A DNA stretch of 13,858 bases from CAZADH01 sp964483805 (GTDB lineage: Bacteria; Muiribacteriota; Ozemobacteria; Ozemobacterales; Ozemobacteraceae). The DNA lies in the NCBI GenBank assembly GCA_964483805.1, contig CAZADH010000155.1:1-13858 (forward strand). Reading direction: 5' to 3'. Made by a program: the position numbers and the translations under genes. This document shows positions 7,624 to 13,858 of the stretch, in pieces. How positions within the stretch are numbered: the first letter of the stretch is position 1; every line of letters starts with the position of its first letter. The notes beneath the pieces were generated by a model. That model was not told where the DNA came from and did no database searches. It worked only from the letters and a program-made list of their open reading frames with translations.

Positions 7624-8502
7624 ATGGCTTGTCAACGTCGCGCTCAGCGCCAGAACAACAATCACAACCAGAAACTCGACGGGGTCATCAAGGCCTACTT
7701 CCGCGAGTTGGCCGACCATCCGCCGGTGACCCGTGACGAGGAGCGCGATCTGTTGCGCCGCGTCAAAAACGGGGATCAGCGGGCCATGCGCGAGCTGATC
7801 ATGGCCAACCTGCGGTTCGTCGTGGCCGTGGCGAAAAAGTACCAGCACATCAACGACGTCCCGTTCGAAGAACTGATCGCCGAGGGCAATCTCGGGTTGC
7901 TGCGCGCGGCGCAGCGCTTCGAAGACAGTTACAACGTCCGGTTCATCTCCTACGCCGTCTGGTGGATCCGGCAGGCGATCGTCCAGGTGCTGTCGCGTTA
8001 CTCGCACCCCGTGCAGTTGCCGCTGCATCGTGTTCACCAACTGCTCAAGATCCGGCGTGTCGAGGAGGAGTTGGGCAAGAAACTGAACCGCCGCCCGTCC
8101 TTGTTCGAGCTGGCCGATGCGTTGAAGATCCAGCCGGCACGACTGCATCGTTTCCTCGAGAGCATTCCGCGCGCAACCTCGCTCGAAAATCCGATCGATG
8201 GCGACGAAGACCTCGAGTTGAAAGACGTGCTCTCGGACGAAGGTGCAGCCGATCCGTCGCTGGCCTGCGAAATGAGTGTGCGGTCGGAAGAAATACAACG
8301 TGCATTGAACACGCTCAAGCCCCGCGAGCAATTGGTGCTGGCGCATCGGTTTGGGTTGCTGACCGGGCGTCCGGAAACTCTCGAAGAGATTGGCAAGTTG
8401 ATGAATCTCAGTCGCGAACGGGTGCGGCAGATCGAGGCCGAAGCGCTCGACCGGCTGCGGCATCCCGTGCGCTCCACGCGGTTGCTCGGTTTCCGCGATT
8501 GA
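7624..8502 (+). CDS. RpoD/SigA-related RNA polymerase sigma factor (group 2 type)
   Basis: 292 residues that direct RNA polymerase to promoters. Region 1.1 is absent; region 1.2 is at about 18-45 (IKAYFRELADHPPVTRDEERDL). Region 2 covers NLRFVVAVAKKYQ to YAVWWIRQAI, region 3 follows, and region 4.2 is TLEEIGKLMNLSRERVRQIEAEALDRLRHP. The helix-turn-helix matches the -35-binding element of housekeeping sigmas. In region 2.4 the glutamine equivalent to E. coli Q437 is kept (Q117), but the T440 equivalent is V120, and the residue before WW is V112 instead of Thr. The short form and these changes suggest an alternative, group 2 factor; calling it RpoS would be unsafe. The ATG at 7624 gives the earliest in-frame ATG, with no clear Shine-Dalgarno. 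It begins 51 bp after the previous gene. Confidence 0.94.
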   Translation: MACQRRAQRQNNNHNQKLDGVIKAYFRELADHPPVTRDEERDLLRRVKNGDQRAMRELIMANLRFVVAVAKKYQHINDVPFEELIAEGNLGLLRAAQRFEDSYNVRFISYAVWWIRQAIVQVLSRYSHPVQLPLHRVHQLLKIRRVEEELGKKLNRRPSLFELADALKIQPARLHRFLESIPRATSLENPIDGDEDLELKDVLSDEGAADPSLACEMSVRSEEIQRALNTLKPREQLVLAHRFGLLTGRPETLEEIGKLMNLSRERVRQIEAEALDRLRHPVRSTRLLGFRD

Positions 8503-8531
8503 TGACCACGTCGTAGACGATCGGAGAAACC

Positions 8532-9011
8532 ATGCCGGGTTTGCTCAGGTGGTGGTGGCACCGGATCGCCGGTGGCGACGAGCCGCCCGCGTCGGCCGTC
8601 GCGTCGCCCGCTGCCGCAAGCGCTGCTGCCGGCGGCTTACCCTTCGCCACCTCGACGGTCGGCGCTGAGTCGCCCGCCGACGCCGACCCGGTCACGACAC
8701 CGATGGGCATGCTCAATCTGCGCGATCGGCTCGAGATTGCCGGCCTCGGCCAGAGCGCCCAGGCCATTCATCTCGATCGCGCTTTCATCTTGCATCGCGA
8801 GGTGATCGTGGCCGAACTCGCCCCGTATCTGGCCGACCTCGACCGGCGCGGCGTTCCGCGGACCTACGACTCGACCCACTGGTGGTGGTATCTCGACAAA
8901 CCGGCGATGGTGCGCAGAGTGTGCGCGCGCATGGGGCTGCCCACGCCTGCCGACGACTGGGTCGACGATTTCTGGATGTCGCTTCTGGGCGACGGCGAGG
9001 CCGGCTACTGA
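8532..9011 (+). CDS. hypothetical protein, Trp-rich, unrecognised
   Basis: 159 residues. GGAG (8523-8526) lies 5 bp before the ATG. The protein opens with MPGLLRWWWHRIAGG, followed by a low-complexity Ala/Pro/Ser linker (about 18-55). A folded-looking part (about 58-155) contains HLDRAFILHREVIVAELAPYL and a THWWWYLDKP segment, and ends DDFWMSLLGDGEAGY. The C-terminal part keeps typical codon use, so it is probably a real gene. I recognise no family or catalytic motif. There is no convincing signal peptide; the amphipathic Trp-rich start might touch the membrane (speculation). It sits 29 bp after the sigma factor and may be co-transcribed with it. Confidence 0.65.
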   Translation: MPGLLRWWWHRIAGGDEPPASAVASPAAASAAAGGLPFATSTVGAESPADADPVTTPMGMLNLRDRLEIAGLGQSAQAIHLDRAFILHREVIVAELAPYLADLDRRGVPRTYDSTHWWWYLDKPAMVRRVCARMGLPTPADDWVDDFWMSLLGDGEAGY

Positions 9012-9075
9012 CCTGAGGGCTGCCTCGGCCCGGCCTGCGCGGTCAGAGGCCGAACCCGCGTTTCCTTCCCTGGGG

Positions 9076-9104
9076 TTGAATCCGTGCGCTGCCGCGCTTA
9101 GCAT
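9076..9104 (+). promoter_or_regulatory. putative promoter of the first histidine kinase, leaderless type
   Basis: TTGAAT (9076-9081), 17-bp spacer, TAGCAT (9099-9104); each box matches the sigma-70 consensus at 4 of 6 bases. The -10 ends 6 nt before the GTG start, which places transcription start at the codon itself. There is no Shine-Dalgarno between. The matching arrangement before the paralogue at 11014 strengthens the call. The 99-bp gap 9012-9110 otherwise shows only a weak inverted repeat (TCGGCC at 9025, GGCCGA at 9048). Confidence 0.45.
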
Positions 9105-9110
9105 GGTGGC

Positions 9111-10955
9111 GTGACCTCAACCCAATCCAGCCGACCGACCGTACCCGAGAGCGATCACGATCAGGATTTGTCGCAAGCCCGCCGCGGCGGCTATGGCTTC
9201 GAGATCTTGATGGCCTGGGTCGCCGTCGTCGTCATGCTTTCCGGCTATTTTCTGGCGGGCATTCTGCGCAGCTATCTGCCCGGTTTCGTGCCGGGCAAGC
9301 TCATTTTCGGACTCTTTGTCGCCTGTGCCATCATGTCGTCGGTGTTGGCCGGCCTGGGCACCCGCTGGATCTCGGGCCGGGGCCGCGTGTTCGAAACGGC
9401 GTTCCTGTTGTTTCTCTCGCTCTTCGTGGCCACGGTGGCCAATGCGCAGGATCTCGCCCTCTGGTTGTTTACGTCGCTGCCATTCAAATCGAACCCGGTG
9501 CCCAATGTGCTCATCGTCGTGGGAATCGTCATTGGCACCGGCGGCATTACCAAGTTGGCCGCCCTTTGCGAGGTCAACCTGGGGGCGCGCACCTTCGTGT
9601 TCTATCTCGCCAATGTACTGGTCTACGTGCTCATCGGCGGTTGGATCGCTCCCGAACTGACGGGGCGCAACCTGTTGGTGACCGACAATCCCAAGGAAGT
9701 TGTCTTTGGTCTGATCTACACGTTGCTGGTCTGTTTTGTTTCGGCCATTTCAGCGCAGATCTGGCTCGAGGCGCGAGGCCGCCTGCAACAGGTGGCGCGG
9801 TCGACTGCCGTTGGCACGATGGTGCTGGCGCTGGGTTGCGAACTCTACGCCGCTGCATTTGTGCGCTTCGATGCGGCCGAAGCGGTCATGCAGCCGGCCA
9901 TGGTGGTGCTGGCCGTGGGTTATGCGTTGATGGGAGCGGGAGTCTACCGGGTGGGCAATCTCGTGGTCGAGTACTTCGACCCCGCTGCTTCCGACCTGCC
10001 ACCGACCGCAGCTCTGGTCGAGATTTTCGGCAACAGCATCGGTTTTGCGGTGTACCAGCATCTGTTGCAGCGGTTTCGTGAAACCGAGTCGGCGCGAATC
10101 CGTGCTGCCACCGAAGCCGAACTGCGCGCGAGCACCGTGCGCCAACTCGAATCCGAGGTGGAGCGGCGACGCGACGCCGAGTCGCAGTTGCAGAGGGCTC
10201 TGGCCGATGTCGAGGCAGCCGGTCGGGCCAAGGCCGACTTTCTCGCCATGGTCAGCCATGAGTTGCGGACACCGGTCGCGGTCATGATCGCCTACAGTGG
10301 GATGTTGGCCGACGGCATTGTCGCCGGAGATCGCTCCGATGGTCTCAATGTGCGGGAAGTCGGCAGCCGGATTCGGCGCAGTGGTGATGCGCTGCTCGGC
10401 CTGGTCGAGGGCTTGCTCGATACCTCCCGGGCCGACGTTGGCCGGTTTCGCGCCGATATTCGGCCGGTGCAACTGGTGGCGGAACTCGAACCCGCTTTGG
10501 CCTTTGTGCGCAGGGAGTCGGCCGCCAAAGGGCTCGAGTGCCAGGTCTCTCTGCCGGATCGGTCCGTGGTCGCCATCATCGACCCCGGGGCGGTCAATCA
10601 AGTATTGTTTAATTTGCTCGGCAACGCCTGTCGTTACACAGCGCGCGGGTCCGTTTCTTTTGCGGTGACCGTGTCGGGGCACGACCTGTCGATGGTGGTT
10701 CGCGATACCGGGTCCGGCATTGCGCCGGCCGACCTGGAACGGGTGTTTTCCCCGTTTGCGCAGGTTTCGTCGGGGAGTGGACAGAGGTCTGGCGTTGGCG
10801 GCCTGGGCTTGTCGATTTGCCGCCGTGTGGTGACGATGTTGGGCGGCACCCTGAAGCTCGAGAGCAGTGTCGGGCAGGGAACGACGGTCACCGTGAATTT
10901 TCCGGGGGTGATCGATCCGGTTGTCGGCCGCACGGCCGGTGCGCGCGATCAATGA
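9111..10955 (+). CDS. multi-pass membrane histidine kinase, paralogue 1
   Basis: 614 residues. About eight hydrophobic segments fill residues 32-282 with only short loops, so the sensor is probably within the membrane and not a periplasmic domain. A cytosolic charged helix (about 318-375) leads to the HisKA domain, with phospho-acceptor H383 in MVSHELRTP. The HATPase domain has the N box (N505, NLLGNACRYT), G1 (D532, DTGSGI), the F box (FSPFAQ) and G2 (GVGGLGLSIC). All catalytic motifs are present, so autokinase activity is expected. The membrane part matches no sensor family I can name. The GTG start is chosen because it aligns with paralogue 2 and follows the promoter above; it is not certain. 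No response regulator is next to it. The paralogue starts 58 bp downstream. Confidence 0.93.
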   Translation: MTSTQSSRPTVPESDHDQDLSQARRGGYGFEILMAWVAVVVMLSGYFLAGILRSYLPGFVPGKLIFGLFVACAIMSSVLAGLGTRWISGRGRVFETAFLLFLSLFVATVANAQDLALWLFTSLPFKSNPVPNVLIVVGIVIGTGGITKLAALCEVNLGARTFVFYLANVLVYVLIGGWIAPELTGRNLLVTDNPKEVVFGLIYTLLVCFVSAISAQIWLEARGRLQQVARSTAVGTMVLALGCELYAAAFVRFDAAEAVMQPAMVVLAVGYALMGAGVYRVGNLVVEYFDPAASDLPPTAALVEIFGNSIGFAVYQHLLQRFRETESARIRAATEAELRASTVRQLESEVERRRDAESQLQRALADVEAAGRAKADFLAMVSHELRTPVAVMIAYSGMLADGIVAGDRSDGLNVREVGSRIRRSGDALLGLVEGLLDTSRADVGRFRADIRPVQLVAELEPALAFVRRESAAKGLECQVSLPDRSVVAIIDPGAVNQVLFNLLGNACRYTARGSVSFAVTVSGHDLSMVVRDTGSGIAPADLERVFSPFAQVSSGSGQRSGVGGLGLSICRRVVTMLGGTLKLESSVGQGTTVTVNFPGVIDPVVGRTAGARDQ

Positions 10956-10977
10956 GCGGGCTGTTGGCGGGGCACGG

Positions 10978-11006
10978 TTGTATCATGCCGGGCGGTCGCA
11001 TACCAT
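10978..11006 (+). promoter_or_regulatory. putative promoter of the second histidine kinase, leaderless type
   Basis: TTGTAT (10978-10983), 17-bp spacer, TACCAT (11001-11006), then GGGCAGC and ATG at 11014. The -10 and start region, TACCATGGGCAGCATGAC, parallels TAGCATGGTGGCGTGACC of paralogue 1. The -35 is poor (3 of 6). The similarity could reflect inherited sequence after duplication and not active promoter function. Confidence 0.35.
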
Positions 11007-11013
11007 GGGCAGC

Positions 11014-12837
11014 ATGACGCACGACGCTGTATCGCCAACTGGGCCGGTCTCTGAGGCTTCCCGTGCGGGTTCGCGGGGTGTCGGTTTCGGCCATGGCTTC
11101 GAATTGCTGATGACCTGGGCCATGGTCATCCTGATGGCCGGTGGTTACTGGCTGGCCTCCTTGCTTGCGGTCAGGTTGCCGGGGTTTGTTCCGGCCAAGC
11201 TGGTATTCGGGGTCTTCGTCTGCTGCAATACCATTGCCGCCGTCCTGGCGATTCAGGGCCTGCGCTGGATTCCAACGCGCGGGCGCATCCACGAGATGGC
11301 TTCCTACATCGCCGGTGCCGTCTGTGCTGCCGCCCTTGCGAACGCCGTCGACCTCGCCTTGTGGTTGTTGACCGATATGCCGTTGAAAACCAGTGCCATC
11401 CCAAACATGCTGTTCGTGCTGGCCATCGTGCTGGGGGCGGCCGGCATGCTCAAACTGGCGCATCTGAGCGACGTCGGTTTGGGAAGTTCGACCCTGCTCA
11501 TCTACGTTTCAGTGCTGGCAGTATACCTGGGTGTTGGTCACATTCTGTTTCCGGAGTTGACCGGGAGCCGTGCGTTCGTCACCGACAATGCCAAAGAGGT
11601 GGTCTTTGGCCTGCTGTACACGTTGCTGATCGCGTTCATCTCGGCCCTCGCCGTGCAGATCTGGCTCGATGCCCGAGGTCGTTTGCGGCGATCGGCGCGA
11701 TTGATCTCTCTGGGCACCTTGCTGCTTTCGTTCGGTTGTGAACTCTACGCGGCGGCCTTTCTGCGCACGTCGAGCGTGGCGGTGGTCATGAATCCGCTGA
11801 TGCTCGTGCTGGTCATCGGTTACATGTTGATCGGACTGGGCAACTACCGCGCCGGCAGTCTGGTGGTCGAGTTTTTTGACCCCAAAACGTCAGAGTTGCC
11901 GCCGGCCACGGCGTTGTCGGAGATCTTTGGCGAAAGCGTTGGCCTCAAAGTTTACGAGCATCTGGTCGGTCGGATTCGCGAGTCTGAGGCGGCCTTGATC
12001 AGGACGGCGACCGAGGCGCAGATCAAGGCCGAGTCGATCGCGCTGCTCGAGTCCGAGGTCTCCCGTCGACTCGAGGTCGAGAAGCAATTGCGCAAAGCGC
12101 TCGAACAGGCCGAGGCCGCGGGGCGGGCCAAGAGCGATTTTCTCGCCATGGTCAGTCACGAATTGCGCACGCCGCTGACGGTCATGCTGGCCTACAGCTC
12201 GATCCTCGCCGAAGGATTGATCGACGAGGGCGAGGACGGGATGAATGTGCGCGAGGTGGGGGCCCGCATCCGGCGTTCGGGCGAGAATCTCATGGGGTTG
12301 ATCGAGGGCCTGCTCGACACGTCGCGCGTCGAAATCGGCCGCTTCAAGAGCGACATTCGGCCCATCCATCTGGCCGAGGAACTCGCGCAGGTCGTCGAAT
12401 ACGGCCGGAAACAGGCGCTGAGCAAGGGCATCGAGTTTCGCGCCCTGGTGCCGCCTGCCGATGTCGTCGTGCGCACGGATCCGCATGGCATCCGGCAGGT
12501 CCTGGTCAATCTGCTGAGCAATGCCTGCAAGTTCACGGCGAAGGGTTCGGTCGAACTCGAGGTGGTCATCAAGGGGCGCAACCTCGAGATGACGGTGCGC
12601 GACACCGGCATCGGCATTCCCGAAGCCGACTTGGGGCGGGTGTTTGAGCCGTTTTTTCAGGTCAGCCACGGTTCCACCCGGCGCTTTGGCGGGGCGGGGT
12701 TGGGGTTGCCCATCTGCCAGCGCATCGTCGGGATGTTGGGCGGCACGATCGAGATCGAGAGTCAACTGGATATCGGCACCGTCGTGACCCTGGTCTTCCC
12801 CGGTGTCGTCGGCAGTGAAGAATCTGTGAACAGGTAA
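11014..12837 (+). CDS. multi-pass membrane histidine kinase, paralogue 2
   Basis: 607 residues from ATG 11014, colinear with paralogue 1 from end to end. Shared stretches include PGFVP-KL-FG, TDN-KEVVFGL-YTLL, GCELYAAAF and AGRAK-DFLAMVSHELRTP. It has about eight membrane segments, then a charged helix, phospho-acceptor H382, N box N503 (NLLSNACKFT), G1 D530 (DTGIGI) and G2 (GGAGLGLPIC). Its kinase motifs are closer to the standard form than those of paralogue 1. In-frame starts also exist at 11005 (ATG) and 10921 (TTG, inside the previous gene). 11014 is preferred because MTHDAV aligns with the MTSTQ start of paralogue 1. Its TAA is 9 bp before the peptidase-like gene, indicating an operon. 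Confidence 0.93.
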   Translation: MTHDAVSPTGPVSEASRAGSRGVGFGHGFELLMTWAMVILMAGGYWLASLLAVRLPGFVPAKLVFGVFVCCNTIAAVLAIQGLRWIPTRGRIHEMASYIAGAVCAAALANAVDLALWLLTDMPLKTSAIPNMLFVLAIVLGAAGMLKLAHLSDVGLGSSTLLIYVSVLAVYLGVGHILFPELTGSRAFVTDNAKEVVFGLLYTLLIAFISALAVQIWLDARGRLRRSARLISLGTLLLSFGCELYAAAFLRTSSVAVVMNPLMLVLVIGYMLIGLGNYRAGSLVVEFFDPKTSELPPATALSEIFGESVGLKVYEHLVGRIRESEAALIRTATEAQIKAESIALLESEVSRRLEVEKQLRKALEQAEAAGRAKSDFLAMVSHELRTPLTVMLAYSSILAEGLIDEGEDGMNVREVGARIRRSGENLMGLIEGLLDTSRVEIGRFKSDIRPIHLAEELAQVVEYGRKQALSKGIEFRALVPPADVVVRTDPHGIRQVLVNLLSNACKFTAKGSVELEVVIKGRNLEMTVRDTGIGIPEADLGRVFEPFFQVSHGSTRRFGGAGLGLPICQRIVGMLGGTIEIESQLDIGTVVTLVFPGVVGSEESVNR

Positions 12838-12846
12838 ATACAAGCA

Positions 12847-13858
12847 ATGTCAAAGTGTTTGGGCCTCGCCACGTCACGGTCTTTGCTTCTCGCGGGTGTT
12901 CGTGTGCTGGTGTTGGCGATTGCTGCCATGGTTGCGGCGGTTACGCCCGTTTCCGCCGCCGACGCGGTCGGTGCCCGTCTGCACGGGGTCGCCAGCGACA
13001 CCGACGAGGCCGAACCGGTCGAGCCGTTGCCGGCGGTCGCGGCGACGTCGCCGGCGTATCTGCGCAGTGTCGCGGCGATCATCGAGTTGCTGCCGGAACA
13101 GCATTTGCTGCGGGCGGCGAGCCTCACCACCACGGTTGAACTGGCCACGGTCGCGGCGTCACTGACCTTTCACCTGCACCCGGATATCCAGGTGTCCGAA
13201 GTCAGGGTGGCCGGTCGGCCCGTGCGTTTCACGCGGGGGCGTGGCGACGAAGTGGCCGTCGATCTGCCTGTGGGGCTGGGCAGTGGCCCGTTTCCTATCA
13301 CCTGGGTCTACGCGGGTGATCCATCGAATGTCGCCTCGGCACGTGTGGTGTGGGATTACCTTGGCAAGCAGGGGTGCTACCTGAAGTCGTCGGCCGACTA
13401 CTATCCGCACCTGGGCCTCAATCAACCGGCGGCGGCCGACTGGACGATCACGGCGCCCGCCTCCTGGACCATCGTCACCCAGGGCCGGTTGACCGGTTGC
13501 ACCGATCTGGCGCCGGGGCGTCGGCAGTGGCGCTACGTCACCGATGTGCCGGCCGATGGTTTTTCGCTGGTCGGTGGGGTGTATGTCGAAGCGAGTCGCG
13601 AGATCGACGGAGTGAAATACATCGTATTGCTTCGGCCGGAAAGCGCCGACAAGCGCTTTGCCTATCTGTCGTTGCTCGTCAGCGTCATTGCCCATTACCA
13701 GGAGCGTCTCGGGCGGTTCCCGTTCAGCAAGATGGTGCTGGCTGAGGTCGAGGGTGAGTTCCCGATGGGCTACGGTTCGCAGGAACTGCTGGTCATGACC
13801 GGGCGCGAGTTCGACAAGTTCCGCGTCGACCCCGGATTTGTCGCGCACGAGGCGGCCC
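12847..13858 (+). CDS. exported M1-family-like metallopeptidase, N-terminal part (partial)
   Basis: 337 codons are visible and the gene runs off the right edge with no stop. The Sec signal peptide has basic residues near the start, a hydrophobic core at about 13-34 and likely cleavage after A37 (PVSA-ADA), so export is expected. An N-terminal beta domain follows (HPDIQVSEVRVAGRPVRFTR; later WTITAPASWTIVTQGRL), typical of M1 aminopeptidase-like proteins. The visible end reads FPMGYGSQELL, then DPGFVAHEAA. This fits the position of the gluzincin HExxH zinc motif, but the second His is outside the window, so catalytic competence cannot be judged. The ATG is 9 bp after the kinase stop, with only a weak ribosome site (CAGG), suggesting coupling to that gene. 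Confidence 0.78.
   Translation, partial: MSKCLGLATSRSLLLAGVRVLVLAIAAMVAAVTPVSAADAVGARLHGVASDTDEAEPVEPLPAVAATSPAYLRSVAAIIELLPEQHLLRAASLTTTVELATVAASLTFHLHPDIQVSEVRVAGRPVRFTRGRGDEVAVDLPVGLGSGPFPITWVYAGDPSNVASARVVWDYLGKQGCYLKSSADYYPHLGLNQPAAADWTITAPASWTIVTQGRLTGCTDLAPGRRQWRYVTDVPADGFSLVGGVYVEASREIDGVKYIVLLRPESADKRFAYLSLLVSVIAHYQERLGRFPFSKMVLAEVEGEFPMGYGSQELLVMTGREFDKFRVDPGFVAHEAA
13615..13629. other. palindromic AT-rich motif, copy 3 (AAATACATCGTATTG)
   Basis: AATAC-ATC-GTATT at 13616-13628, inside the peptidase-like gene where it encodes KYIVL. It uses GTA and TTG, uncommon choices around it. As in copies 1 and 2, the right arm is followed by G. Confidence 0.5.

Noticed and set aside
9022..9053. 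Possible terminator after the Trp-rich gene
   Set aside because: Only a 6-bp stem (TCGGCC/GGCCGA) with a long loop and no T-run.
10921..11013. Earlier TTG (10921) and ATG (11005) starts for the second kinase
   Set aside because: They add residues with no counterpart in the paralogue. TTG 10921 lies inside the previous gene without a ribosome site.

Overview
The window reads as ordinary chromosome from a GC-rich (about two-thirds G+C by eye), Gram-negative-type bacterium. I cannot name the phylum. The dispersed intergenic repeat and the mix of gene families suggest an environmental or uncultivated lineage rather than a model organism (inference). All supported genes lie on the + strand. I saw no tRNA, rRNA, CRISPR, transposase or phage gene.

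Layout: (1) 1-110: the possible tail of an upstream gene, a small hairpin and an extended -10 promoter almost touching the miaB start. (2) 111-1436: miaB, tRNA methylthiolation. (3) 1437-1653: a gene-free 217-bp stretch with a 10-bp tandem repeat, a 22-bp perfect palindrome and a second hairpin, probably a dispersed repeat. (4) 1654-2784: a DUF362-type protein with two [4Fe-4S] ferredoxin motifs. (5) 2832-7572: mutS, overlapping by 11 bp a GTG-started gene for a long coiled-coil protein ending in a DUF2325-like domain. (6) 7624-8502: an RpoD/SigA-related sigma factor without region 1.1. (7) 8532-9011: an unrecognised Trp-rich small protein. (8) 9111-12837: two tandem paralogous histidine kinases, each with about eight membrane helices, no periplasmic sensor and no response regulator nearby. 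(9) 12847-end: an exported protein resembling M1-family metallopeptidases, cut by the window edge just as its HExxH-like motif begins.

How they work together: MiaB (tRNA modification), MutS (mismatch repair) and the sigma factor are housekeeping or regulatory. The least described parts are the coiled-coil/DUF2325 protein translationally coupled to MutS, and the duplicated membrane kinases followed 9 bp later by an exported peptidase-like gene. The latter could be an envelope-sensing operon (inference).

Two signals cut across genes. A 5-3-5 palindrome, AATAC-N3-GTATT, occurs three times perfectly, twice or more forcing AT-rich codons in GC-rich genes. A codon-context rule has Leu before Asp/Glu written almost always as CTC, hardly ever as CTG. 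Several starts (miaB and both kinases) lack a Shine-Dalgarno and have a -10-like box 6-9 nt upstream, suggesting leaderless transcripts.
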